Shown here in pieces: positions 1 to 8,083 of a stretch of 64,000 nucleotides of DNA. The first letter of the stretch is position 1. The number at the start of each line of letters is the position of its first letter. The notes beneath the pieces were generated by a model, which was given only the letters and a program-made list of their open reading frames with translations, had not been told where the DNA came from and did not search any database. Source of the DNA: Aeromonas fluvialis (GTDB lineage: Bacteria > Pseudomonadota > Gammaproteobacteria > Enterobacterales > Aeromonadaceae); contig NZ_CDBO01000075.1 of NCBI RefSeq assembly GCF_000819885.1, positions 1 through 64,000 of the forward strand, in the 5' to 3' direction. The translations under genes and the position numbers were made by a program.

Positions 1-108
1 GTCTGGGTGAACAGTTACCTGTAGCCTTTCTGGAATTGGACTTTGCTTTTGGCCATGATCTTGCACCTCAGTAACTGTACGTAAGATCAGTATAGTTCGT
101 GGTGACTG

Positions 109-606
109 CTAATCATGGGTAATCAGGTATATCAAACCAAGTTTGTATTGCGCGATTGCAGCTCCCTGCTCGGCAGCCTTACGATACCAACTCACCGCTA
201 GGGTATGGTCTTGTTCCACAACCCGGCCGCGTTCATACATCACGCCAAGGTTGAATTGGGCACTGGCATTACCTTGCAATGCTTGTGTTTGTATCGATAA
301 AAAATCGGCACCATCTGTATCTGGCGCTATTGCAACATTCATAGACGCCTGTGGCCATAATGTCGCCAACCATGCATCAACTCCCCAATTAGCTAATTGT
401 TCGACAAAGCCATAATCCTCATGCAGCAATATGACTAATTGGGAACGTAAAATGTGGCGCTCCGACGGACTCGACGTCATGACTAACTTTTGTACTAAAC
501 CTTCTTCAGCTAACAAAAGTAGCACCCTAACCTGGCGCTTATGATAGTTTTCATTGCATAAATCCGCAAATAGCGCCTTTAAACGAGCAGGCTGATTAAC
601 CGTCAT
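109..606 (-). CDS. Sel1-repeat protein
   Basis: The 165-residue product has an alpha-helical N-terminal part that I do not recognise (about residues 1-100). It is followed by one good Sel1-like (TPR-related) repeat at about residues 112-148, with the pattern A-QFNLG-MY--G-GV----A--WY-KAAEQG, and the start of a second repeat at 149-160, ending four to five residues later. Sel1 repeats are protein-interaction scaffolds. No signal peptide or membrane segment is visible. It reads in the same direction as the VWA-phosphatase-kinase operon but lies almost 900 bases downstream, so co-transcription is uncertain. The ATG at 604-606 has only a weak AGGTG ribosome site. The short repeat region suggests either a minimal Sel1 protein or a C-terminally truncated one. 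Confidence 0.65.
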   Translation of the reverse strand: MTVNQPARLKALFADLCNENYHKRQVRVLLLLAEEGLVQKLVMTSSPSERHILRSQLVILLHEDYGFVEQLANWGVDAWLATLWPQASMNVAIAPDTDGADFLSIQTQALQGNASAQFNLGVMYERGRVVEQDHTLAVSWYRKAAEQGAAIAQYKLGLIYLITHD

Positions 607-969
607 TCCGCACCTAATTTTATTATTTTAAATGGTGATGAAGTTCACACAGCCAGGATTGAATTGAGAAAACCAGTGACTTCACTTATGTTGCCACGTA
701 ACAATACTCTGTTGGGTAACAGTTCACATCATTTCACGGGGGGCGAAAGAATGAATCTGAGCATTTTAGTTTTTATTCCAACCTCAACTGCCAACACCTC
801 AATGTTGCAACTTGCTGTGAACGTGTAGGTATCATCGCCGAAAAAAATCCCCAATCAGGTGCGGAATGTCGGATTAACAATATCAGTCCCGTATTTTTTG
901 ACAACTTGCGCTAAAACCTGCGCTGGCTCACCTTTGTACATAAGTGCTATCTCATATTTTTCGGTTCAA

Positions 970-1007
970 GGTGCATTCAACTCTAAACTGTGCGGTGGAT
1001 TCAACTC
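970..1007. mobile_element. possible IS30-family end relic (direct repeat)
   Basis: GGTGCATTCAACTC at 970-983 and GGTGGATTCAACTC at 994-1007 match at 13 of 14 positions and lie 24 bases apart. A TTCAA-containing terminus of this style resembles ends of IS30-type elements as I remember them. No transposase gene is nearby, so at best this is a solo end. A chance repeat is possible. Confidence 0.25.
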
Positions 1008-1156
1008 CGAAGTGCAACCACCACTTTAAACCAGGAAACCAGGAAACCAGGTTGTTTTTATTAACTGTTATTTATAATGACCTGTACGTCACCACAAATG
1101 GTTGAAACTTAAAATCAACTTTATTACCGCTGACTGAAATTTTAAAAATGCCAGTT

Positions 1157-1183
1157 TAATTATGCAGCGTTGCTGCATAATTA
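1157..1183. repeat. perfect 12-bp inverted repeat, 3-base loop
   Basis: TAATTATGCAGC at 1157-1168 is followed by GTT and then its exact reverse complement at 1172-1183. It is not followed by a T-tract, so it is not a standard terminator. It could be a protein-binding operator, a recombination site or a transcript hairpin downstream of the kinase gene. Confidence 0.6.
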
Positions 1184-1485
1184 GCACGCTATTCTTGGTC
1201 GGTTCAACTTAGCGCATAATCGGCGCGATGCACCATATAATATGACCTTACAAGATTTTTAGCCAAAAATCTGGGAAGATATAATACAACCAGGTGAGTA
1301 ATGTGACCTGACTCAAACAATGGTCACGAATAAAAATAGCTAAAATGGCCATTATGAGCTAAACTAAAAGAGAGTTTTAATTCAGAATGGCCGCTCGCCG
1401 TCAAACACTAAAATAAAACCAAAAAATGTGAATCAAACGATTTTATCACATTATTTAATCATGAAGCGTCGATCATTAACATGAC

Positions 1486-3072
1486 TTAGTTGGTCAATTC
1501 CATAGTCAACGTTACATTACCAACTGACAGTGTCATGTTTGGTAACAGAGCTCTAGCTTGCCCTGGTTCTAATTTATGTGTTTTATCAGCATACTCATAG
1601 AACCAAGTGTCATTGGTTTGATTACGGAATATAAATGCGCTGGGGTTTTTGGGGTGAATTTCAACCAACCCCAATACTTTGTCGGCATTCGTAAGATCAG
1701 TGCTCGTATGATGCTGGCGTAAGGTCGCGCCTTCACGCACTATTAGTTGGGCACTACCACCTTGGTACTTGATTGTTAAAACCGCTGCAACTGACAATTT
1801 ATTCGCACACTTAAAACAAACTTGGTTGGGTTTCTTTGTATCAAAGATATTTATCGCCTTGCAATGCTTACAAGTGACAACATTATCTGCCAACTCCATG
1901 AAAATTTGTTGCCATTTCGATAATCTTACCCTAGCACCTGGTTTTTCGACACCCTCTGTAAAAGTTGTCACAAAGTGGGATCGTAGGTGTTCTGGGCACA
2001 ATTTATTCCATCGCTTGACACTTAAACTTAGTGTTGGGTCGTTATCGGCAGCGTTGCTACGATCGGTAGGGTGGTGGCAGAACAAAGGGGAATCAGCATA
2101 ATGCTTGCGCTTTGCCGGTTGGTCCCAGCACCTGACTTTAGCCGTCAGTTGCCCCTCCATAGGGTGCTCCCAGGTCCACATTTGATAAAGCATAATGGCT
2201 ATGGAATATAAATCACTGCTTGCATTCGGTTGCGATTCTGCCTTGGCTATCTCCGGTGCCATAAATTCTGGTACGCCAATGACGTTAGTATCCTCATTAT
2301 TGATAGTGACATTATCATTATCACAAACAATGATCCGCCCATTTTCAATATCAAACTGAATGTTGCCAAGGTTTACATCGCAATATGCTAAGCCGGAGCG
2401 ATGTATAGCATCCATAGCAAAGCAAACTAATTGACTCAAACGACATAACTTATCCAAAGTTGGCTCTTTTTGTCTGCCGTTGATGACTTTATTATAATGA
2501 CAATAATGTTTGCCATCATATAGCTTCATGGAGTATCCAAAGGAGTCTATTCCAGGAAATTCCACTAACTCGATTGGCCAAATAAACTCGATATCATTGT
2601 TATTGCATTGCGGCTGACCATGATCAATCAATTTTTGGATATGACGTTTTTGCTCGGGTGTTGCCAAGTGTTTGTGATACATTTTGACCGCATAAAATTG
2701 GCCATCAGAGGCACACTTGGTCTTATATACTGTACCTTGCCCACCAGCGGCTAATCGCTCAAGAATGTCATATGCTTGACCACTGGAACCTTTAAATTGT
2801 TTTGTTTGAGAAGCCATATTTTTCGCGACCTTTGGAATTTGTTGATTTCGATGATTCGCCGAGACATTTACTTTGGTAGCATGAACAGGATTGTCAAGTC
2901 GAGTACGATAACTAAGCCCTGTTCCTGGCAATCCTAAATTGGAATATATGCCTCGTGAACCAAATGTAAATGATGCACCTCGCCGCCCCACAGTGATGCT
3001 TGGCGTCCCATTGCTTAGATTGAGGCGAATACCGGGTAAAATTTTGATCGACTTACGAAATCTAAATCCCAT
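1486..3072 (-). CDS. DUF4236 - Ser/Thr protein kinase - zinc ribbon protein (TerY-P kinase)
   Basis: The 528-residue protein starts with a DUF4236-like segment (residues 1-58, RFRKSIKI---GIRLNLS). A protein kinase domain follows at about 100-395, with a glycine loop near 109-114 (AGGQGT), ATP-binding Lys130 (YAVK), the catalytic loop YCDVNLGN with Asp232 and Asn237, metal-binding Asp in CDNDN (251-253) in place of DFG, and MAPE at 271-274. A CxxC...CxxC zinc ribbon (401/404 and 419/422) and a beta-rich C-terminal domain (430-528) complete it. It is third in an operon after a VWA protein and a PP2C phosphatase, the arrangement of the TerY-P triad. The role is inferred: reversible phosphorylation in a stress or phage-defence module. 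AAGGAA lies 7 bases before the ATG. Confidence 0.88.
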   Translation of the reverse strand: MGFRFRKSIKILPGIRLNLSNGTPSITVGRRGASFTFGSRGIYSNLGLPGTGLSYRTRLDNPVHATKVNVSANHRNQQIPKVAKNMASQTKQFKGSSGQAYDILERLAAGGQGTVYKTKCASDGQFYAVKMYHKHLATPEQKRHIQKLIDHGQPQCNNNDIEFIWPIELVEFPGIDSFGYSMKLYDGKHYCHYNKVINGRQKEPTLDKLCRLSQLVCFAMDAIHRSGLAYCDVNLGNIQFDIENGRIIVCDNDNVTINNEDTNVIGVPEFMAPEIAKAESQPNASSDLYSIAIMLYQMWTWEHPMEGQLTAKVRCWDQPAKRKHYADSPLFCHHPTDRSNAADNDPTLSLSVKRWNKLCPEHLRSHFVTTFTEGVEKPGARVRLSKWQQIFMELADNVVTCKHCKAINIFDTKKPNQVCFKCANKLSVAAVLTIKYQGGSAQLIVREGATLRQHHTSTDLTNADKVLGLVEIHPKNPSAFIFRNQTNDTWFYEYADKTHKLEPGQARALLPNMTLSVGNVTLTMELTN

Positions 3073-3347
3073 GATTATTTCCTTACTCGACCAGGGTTAC
3101 GAGAAGTAATCTCACAAAAAATTACACTGTTGTGTTATATAAGTATAAATCTGGATGTACAATTAACCTTTTTCACCGGTGACTAATCACTCAACAGTGT
3201 CAACTCTTTTGGAATTAAGCCGGTGTAGTTTTTTTTGATGCTATCGCCCTCTTACTTCTGAGGAAGCAAAAGGGCATTTACTTACATAATCGACTAAGAG
3301 CCTCGATTTTCACAATTGAGACGTTCGCCAGAAAATACTACTGTCAA

Positions 3348-4271
3348 CTATTGAGTATCAGATGTTTGACCGCGCAGTTGGGTTTTATGCTCAGGGTATT
3401 TTTGATATATCACTATGCATGCCATGTCATCACCTACACCTTGATCACTCCATTGTGACAACTTGCTGGGCAAAATCTGACTAACCTTTTCCATTCCCAT
3501 CGTTTTGATGGCTTCAAGAATACTCGATAGTGTTTTCTCTGGGGATTTTAATGAATCCGTTATGCCATCAGTGGTCAGCACCCATAAACCGTTTTTGAAG
3601 GTGGGCTCCAATAAGCCGACTGAAGACTTATCTTGAATCTCGTATCTAAATTTTTTCGATGATCTTGGATCACTCAAGCTGTCAGTGCCAAGACCTAGAG
3701 AATCCTCCGGTTTGAGGGGGAATAGCTCTGTAGCTTGTGAGTCTGAAACTTGAAATATAGCGCTGTCACCCAAACAACCATGCACTATTAAGTCATCTAT
3801 TGCGAAGCAGAACGCAAGGGTTGTGCCGTAAGGGGTAACCGATGGTTCGTCATTAGAACTGTGATTTAACAATGCATTTGCATGCTCTGTTACAGCTTCA
3901 ATCCATCTTGAGTGTAAACTTTTGGTAAAATTATGTAATGTTATTTCATTGCGAATATAGCTCTTCCAATCGCCAGACTCAGCCTTGGTTTCAATTACAA
4001 CTCGCATAAGACTTGAAACAGCTGATTGAAATGCTTGTAACGCAAGAAATGCACCCACATGGCTTTGGGTGTATTTCTCACTTCCATGGCCGTCGGCAAC
4101 CGCAGCCACAGTATACGATTGACCACGATAAAAATACTGGCCTGCCATGCTTGCATCCTGGCAAGGTAGACCCTTATCTAGATGGGAAGCCCCGGTGGGG
4201 CTTGTGATCAGTATATCAAAATACGGTGTTACGAGTCGGGTTGCTTGCGGTAAGTCAGCGACGTTGGTCAT
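3348..4271 (-). CDS. PP2C-family protein phosphatase (TerY-P)
   Basis: This 307-residue metal-dependent Ser/Thr phosphatase shows the PP2C motifs in order: CQDA with Asp39, the metal site ADGHG at 59-63, GTTLAF in the middle, GDSAIF, LTTDGITD, and GVGDDMACIV near the C-terminus. There is no transmembrane segment, so it should be cytosolic. I start it at the ATG at 4269-4271, which overlaps the stop of the upstream VWA gene by one base (TGATG), indicating translational coupling. A TTG one codon earlier is the alternative. It probably opposes the kinase encoded 275 bases downstream, by analogy with TerY-P triads. Confidence 0.9.
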   Translation of the reverse strand: MTNVADLPQATRLVTPYFDILITSPTGASHLDKGLPCQDASMAGQYFYRGQSYTVAAVADGHGSEKYTQSHVGAFLALQAFQSAVSSLMRVVIETKAESGDWKSYIRNEITLHNFTKSLHSRWIEAVTEHANALLNHSSNDEPSVTPYGTTLAFCFAIDDLIVHGCLGDSAIFQVSDSQATELFPLKPEDSLGLGTDSLSDPRSSKKFRYEIQDKSSVGLLEPTFKNGLWVLTTDGITDSLKSPEKTLSSILEAIKTMGMEKVSQILPSKLSQWSDQGVGDDMACIVIYQKYPEHKTQLRGQTSDTQ

Positions 4272-5038
4272 CAAAAGACATCCTCAGCATTAACATCGCT
4301 TAAATCAATGATATCCTCAGCATTATCCAAATCTGCTTTACTTAAACTAACAGGAGCGATAGCGCTGTTTTCATCCGACACCTTCATATTTGATTTGGAT
4401 GCTGAAGTTGTCGCTACCGTGCTGGCGGTACGGATAAAATGGACTAATTTACGTGGGCTATCTGCCTGAAGAGTCTCGACGTTGCCTTCTTTTCTTAGGT
4501 AGGGTGAAATGAATTGATCTAACTCTTCTTTGTTGTAGTCAATGTCACTTTGACCAATCCCGATTGAAATTCTTACCGCTTTTTTTCCCCAAGGAGAATT
4601 ATCTAATGCTTGAATAGCAGCTTGATAATGGTCAGGCTCATCAGTGCAATAGCCATCAGATAGCAAGATACAAACCGGTGGTACATTGCGTCCACCCATT
4701 TTATTGACATCGAGCGCGTCGGTGAGCAGTTCAATTGCTTCAGCCGTCGCGGTACATCCGCCTTCAGCCTTCATATCATGCCACTGAAACTGTGAAATGT
4801 GCACGGGATCGGACCCCATATACCATTCGGCATTAGACCCAAAACGAATAACCCGCATAAAAATTTTAATTCGTTCACTGTCTTCAATGGCTTGGATATC
4901 GGGTAACACTTCTCGTATTGCCCAGTTCACCTTTTGCATCTTGGCTCCATCCATAGAATAAGACCAATCGACCAACCAGATGAAATGCAGGCTACGGTGA
5001 CTTGCTTCACCCTCAATGATAGGAGTTACATCAGTCAT
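4271..5038 (-). CDS. VWA-domain protein, TerY-like (TerY-P)
   Basis: The 255-residue protein has a von Willebrand factor A domain covering about residues 15-205. The MIDAS metal site is intact: DWSYS at 24-28, Thr in the CTATAE segment near 96-98, and Asp128 in LLSDGY. The tail (210-255) is acidic and probably disordered, ending in DLSDVNAEDVF. It is the first gene of the triad, read before the PP2C gene with a one-base stop/start overlap. TerY-type VWA proteins are thought to present metal-dependent binding surfaces that are controlled by the partner kinase and phosphatase. Here that role is inferred from order and domain content. AGGA lies 8 bases before the ATG. Confidence 0.88.
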   Translation of the reverse strand: MTDVTPIIEGEASHRSLHFIWLVDWSYSMDGAKMQKVNWAIREVLPDIQAIEDSERIKIFMRVIRFGSNAEWYMGSDPVHISQFQWHDMKAEGGCTATAEAIELLTDALDVNKMGGRNVPPVCILLSDGYCTDEPDHYQAAIQALDNSPWGKKAVRISIGIGQSDIDYNKEELDQFISPYLRKEGNVETLQADSPRKLVHFIRTASTVATTSASKSNMKVSDENSAIAPVSLSKADLDNAEDIIDLSDVNAEDVF

Positions 5039-5150
5039 TACATGTTTCCTTATGTCATTGTTAACGGTTTAGATCACGTCACAGAATTTCACGCTACGTT
5101 CCGTGGATAACCACATCCAGTATGATCCGTTAAGCCAAGCTGGAGGCAAT

Positions 5151-5342
5151 CTATCGCAGTTCAACAGGTTCTGAATGTCCATGGATATCTTGGATACCGA
5201 TCATTTTGTCAGTGGCATATCCGTGCATGTAGTGTGAGATAAGCTGTGGGATAGGTTGATATTTGACCAGCATTAGATGTGTTCTGTCATCAATTTGTAA
5301 AAAGATGACAGCTATCGCCACTCGCCGGGTTTCTTCAGACAA
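5151..5342 (-). CDS. doubtful small ORF upstream of the triad
   Basis: A 63-codon frame with a TTG start and no convincing ribosome site. The frame stays open a further 13 codons upstream without an ATG. The residues look protein-like (a VAIAVIFLQ strand, then mixed polar and hydrophobic residues), so it may be a relic of a longer gene. I do not recognise a family. It ends about 110 bases before the VWA start. Confidence 0.2.
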   Translation of the reverse strand: MSEETRRVAIAVIFLQIDDRTHLMLVKYQPIPQLISHYMHGYATDKMIGIQDIHGHSEPVELR

Positions 5343-5873
5343 GACTACCGCCCCTGAGTGACAGCTCCCAGTCTGCTGCTTTTAACCCGCGAGATAGCAA
5401 CCACCGCTGCCATAGTGCTCTCCCCAAAGAGAGATTGTCCTTTGGGTATCTTAATGATCGATTTAGCACGTTGAAAAGTGTATTTTATCTGAAATCAGTT
5501 CTTGATCAATAAATTACTTAATAATTGTTATTTTTGTAAGTAGTTCGTTTCGCTGGCAAGACGCCATTCGCTCCTTACCCGGCCTTCACTCCGTCTCTCA
5601 GGCAAGGAAGCGACAGCTAGCCGCAAGCACCAAATAGAATGAAACCGGTCAGGCTCCTTTTATAAATGGATATGACATGGGTCACTGAGGACAGCGAGAA
5701 CATTGTGGCACCATTATGGTCGCTTGCCCTTTATCATCAGCGCGGCAGCAAGCATTGCGAGATCACACAGACCACCTCATGTCGAGTCAGCACATCAGGT
5801 CGAGCGCCACAGCCAGGCAATATCAAGGCTACTCGCCCAGACAGAGGTGGTATCTGGGTGTCGGGCTCCCTCT
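5343..5873. other. gene-free stretch
   Basis: Open frames here lack starts, ribosome sites or recognisable products. The sequence shifts from AT-rich (about 5450-5550) to mixed composition, consistent with a junction between separately acquired segments. I see no clear repeat, RNA gene or terminator. Confidence 0.4.
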
Positions 5874-6512
5874 TCAATCATTCTGATCTGACAGATAGAA
5901 AGCACCGGCCAGCAGACCATAAACCAACCGTACGCGCTCATCCCGGCCCAGCAATACCCCGAGCAATACTTCGCCACTGGTCAGGTCATCCCCATGCCAG
6001 AAGCACCAGAGAGCAGCCTCTACCACATCCAGCCAGCTGGCGTGGCCCAGCTGGTTGCGTGATTTACGCCGCCAGCTGCCACGCACCACGGCATCACTAT
6101 TCGGGGATCTGACCGCCAGCGCCCGCAACTCCATCACACTTACCGTGAGTCCATCCTGCTTGGCCGGGCGGCTGCCACCCCCTCCCCGCAGCAATTTGTC
6201 GAGCAGTAGCGCCAACAGGCGAAACGCATCCTGATCTTCAAAGCGGGCGTCGCCCCCCAGCAAGTCGGCAGCACCGGCCATCAGTTGCTCACACCCCTGG
6301 TCGATGGGCAGTAACGTGCGATCCAACCGGTGTTGCTCGATATGGATGGCCAATGCCGCCATCATCGCCAGCGGTGACGTCTTACCCTCTTGGTGACATG
6401 CGCCGTTGGCGAGTAAAGCGGTCAGCGCTGTCACTCGCTCGGCTGACAACAAACAACATATCCCCCTGATCAGAGGCATGCTTGCCTGATCTGATAACCG
6501 CGTTGGGTTCAT
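5874..6512 (-). CDS. degenerate ADP-ribosylglycohydrolase-like protein
   Basis: The 212-residue product resembles the second half of the ADP-ribosylglycohydrolase (DraG/ARH) fold. A segment at about 35-60 looks like the helix after the family's TH-x-DP region. Its C-terminus (from about 162: VVEAALWCFW..., then LLGVLLGRDERVRLVYGLLAGAFY) follows the family's closing pattern VxEALWAF ... LGGDTDT ... AGALAGAYYG. The metal-binding GGDxDT is replaced by GRDERVR. The N-terminal GDALG and DDT motifs are absent, so catalysis is unlikely as it stands. It lies 6 bases after the DUF4258-like gene, clearly as one operon, divergent from a WYL regulator. It could be a decayed hydrolase or a repurposed binding domain. 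Confidence 0.5.
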   Translation of the reverse strand: MNPTRLSDQASMPLIRGICCLLSAERVTALTALLANGACHQEGKTSPLAMMAALAIHIEQHRLDRTLLPIDQGCEQLMAGAADLLGGDARFEDQDAFRLLALLLDKLLRGGGGSRPAKQDGLTVSVMELRALAVRSPNSDAVVRGSWRRKSRNQLGHASWLDVVEAALWCFWHGDDLTSGEVLLGVLLGRDERVRLVYGLLAGAFYLSDQND

Positions 6513-6518
6513 GGCGCC

Positions 6519-6809
6519 TCAGTGCCGATCGCGTTTGAAGTGAGCGGTTTTATGACCAACGGTAACAATCTCGCCGTCTTGCAGGACCAGATAGTGACGG
6601 CGCAGTCGCTGACAACATTGTGCGGGCAATCCGCCTCCGGTTTGCAACATCGCCAATCCTTTGCGGTCGAGATAAACCAGTTCGCGGCCTTGATGATAAG
6701 CAGATCGCCCGATGCTCAGGAGCAGCTCCACCAACTCGGGATCAATACCGCGCTGCTGCATCCGGCACGCGGCGTGATGGCTGTATGCGCTATCCAACTT
6801 CCCGTTCAT
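6519..6809 (-). CDS. DUF4258-like small protein
   Basis: This 96-residue basic protein has the DUF4258 pattern: an early Ser-x-His-His/Arg-Met-x-x-Arg-Gly-Ile helix (about residues 9-22), a central strand with VYLDRKGLAML, and a final HYLVLQDGEIVTVGHKT strand pair. DUF4258 proteins are small and RelE/BrnT-like, often found in toxin-antitoxin or mobile settings, so a toxin-like role is possible but unproven. AGGAG lies 6 bases before the ATG. The next gene starts 6 bases after its stop. It shares a 100-base divergent promoter region with the WYL regulator at 6910. Confidence 0.65.
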   Translation of the reverse strand: MNGKLDSAYSHHAACRMQQRGIDPELVELLLSIGRSAYHQGRELVYLDRKGLAMLQTGGGLPAQCCQRLRRHYLVLQDGEIVTVGHKTAHFKRDRH

Positions 6810-6849
6810 GACATGCTCCTTTGGCGCTCATTTCGATGGATTCATTATA

Positions 6850-6883
6850 TGTAGCCTGTATACTCATGCCGATACTGGTTACA
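6850..6883. promoter_or_regulatory. candidate WYL operator: 12-bp imperfect inverted repeat
   Basis: TGTAGCCTGTAT (6850-6861) and ATACTGGTTACA (6872-6883) are inverted copies matching at 10 of 12 positions, with a 10-base spacer. The site sits between the divergent DUF4258 and WYL genes, where an autoregulating WYL repressor would bind. No experimental support; inferred from position and symmetry. Confidence 0.5.
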
Positions 6884-6909
6884 TACACATGTCGCATTTT
6901 GGAGCACGT

Positions 6910-7833
6910 ATGGCACCCAAAGAGCTCACCTGGGATCAAACCCTGCGCTTTCGTCTGCTGGAAATCGTATTGCAGTGGGAGGGACGGCTGACCACCAATC
7001 ATTTGATGACTGCCTTCAATATCGGCCGCCAGCAAGCGTCACGGGATATCAATCACTACCTGACTCACTATGCACCGGACGGGCTGGTCTATGACAAAAG
7101 TCTGAAGGGATACAAACCCACCGAGCACTTTGTCCCGCGCTTTAGTGAAGGCAAAGTCGATGAGTACCTGATGCTGCTGCACCGTGAAAAGCAGCACCAG
7201 CGCCAGCATGAAGCCGGCCTGTTAACCCTGCCGCTGATGGATCTGCGCTACGGCCATATCGAGATCCTGGATGTGCCCAACCGCCATATCGACCCAAAAA
7301 TCGTGCGAGGTTTGGTGCAGGCGGCGCGCGGCCAACTGCGGGTCGATGTCGATTACGTGTCGCTCAGCTCAGAGGCGCAGAGCGGCCGCAATATCGTGCC
7401 CCATACCCTGGTCTATGACGGGATCCGCTGGCACGTACGCGCCTACTGCGAGAAGAAAGGGGAATATCTGGACTTTGTGATGAGTCGTTTTCGGGGCGAA
7501 CCGGACCTGCTGGATGCCTCCCCCCACGGCCGGGATCAGGATCGGGAGTGGAACACCCGGGTCAGCGCCATCGTCATCCCCAATCCAGCCCTCAGCGAAG
7601 GACAGCAAGCTATCATTGCCAGCGACTACGCCATGCCAGATGGCAAGCTGCTGATCAGCCAGCGCATCCCTTTGATGCACTATGCGCTGGAGCGGATGCA
7701 GGTGAGCTATAACGGCGAACACCAGCAACATCCCCTGCTCTACCCGCTGGTGCTGGCCAACCGGGAGGCGCTCATCGAGCAAGGCTGTACCTTCAAGCTC
7801 AAGAGTGCGGATTTGCTTGTGCTGCCACGTTAA
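6910..7833 (+). CDS. HTH/WYL-domain transcriptional regulator (BrxR/CapW-like)
   Basis: The 307-residue protein begins with a winged helix (about residues 10-70; TTNHLMTAFNIGRQQASRDINHYL is the helix-turn-helix). A WYL domain follows at about 140-205 (VDYVSLSS, then RNIVPHTLVYDGIRWHVRAYCE) and a C-terminal extension runs to 307. This layout is that of BrxR and CapW, repressors found beside BREX, CBASS and other phage-defence loci, where WYL senses a nucleic-acid or nucleotide ligand. I chose the ATG at 6910 because GGAG (6901-6904) lies 5 bases before it. ATGs at 6808 and 6889 are in frame. The gene most likely controls the divergent DUF4258/ARH-like operon. Confidence 0.85.
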   Translation: MAPKELTWDQTLRFRLLEIVLQWEGRLTTNHLMTAFNIGRQQASRDINHYLTHYAPDGLVYDKSLKGYKPTEHFVPRFSEGKVDEYLMLLHREKQHQRQHEAGLLTLPLMDLRYGHIEILDVPNRHIDPKIVRGLVQAARGQLRVDVDYVSLSSEAQSGRNIVPHTLVYDGIRWHVRAYCEKKGEYLDFVMSRFRGEPDLLDASPHGRDQDREWNTRVSAIVIPNPALSEGQQAIIASDYAMPDGKLLISQRIPLMHYALERMQVSYNGEHQQHPLLYPLVLANREALIEQGCTFKLKSADLLVLPR

Positions 7834-7838
7834 TACAC

Positions 7839-7860
7839 TCCCCGCCCTAACGGACGGGGA
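7839..7860. repeat. GC hairpin after the WYL gene
   Basis: TCCCCG (7839-7844) pairs with CGGGGA (7855-7860), extended inward by two C-G pairs across one mismatch. No T-tract follows. It may act as a weak terminator, or may be the subterminal hairpin of an IS200/IS605-type element: the hairpin at 22919-22938 beside a real IS200 relic has the same core. The sequence from 7861 to 8083 shows no gene. Confidence 0.4.
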
Positions 7861-8083
7861 TCCCTACTGCCAGACAGTTATGCCCCGCCGTGAGAATGAG
7901 CTTCAACGATGATCAGGCGTCCAAGACTCCGTGATGAGGGCGTTTCAGGTCTCTGATCTGTTAAGCTAGCCCCTCAGTCGCGGCCGCATCACTCGAAGTA
8001 ACCCATAACAGCCTATTCCCCACCATTCGCTTTGACCCATGCCATGTTGATCATGGATGGCAGAGAGTGCTGAATGGAATTCA

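Larger units (their letters stand above)
607..1485. other. gene-free AT-rich stretch between Sel1 gene and kinase
   Basis: No open frame here has a credible start and coding character. The stretch holds small repeats listed separately: a 14-base direct repeat resembling an IS30-type end, an 8-base tandem repeat (CCAGGAAA twice plus CCAGG, 1031-1052), and a perfect 12-base palindrome at 1157-1183. Eleven bases around the Sel1 start (604-614) recur in inverted orientation at 858-868. The composition and debris suggest a recombination-prone spacer. Confidence 0.5.

Noticed and set aside
1200-1250. dif/pdif-like XerCD recombination site (CGCATAA-containing stretch)
   Set aside because: Only the XerC-like half has weak similarity. 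The XerD half is missing.
5666-6112. Plus-strand 148-codon frame opposite the ARH-like gene
   Set aside because: Antisense to a better-supported gene, no ribosome site, and an unlikely His/Pro/Arg-rich composition.
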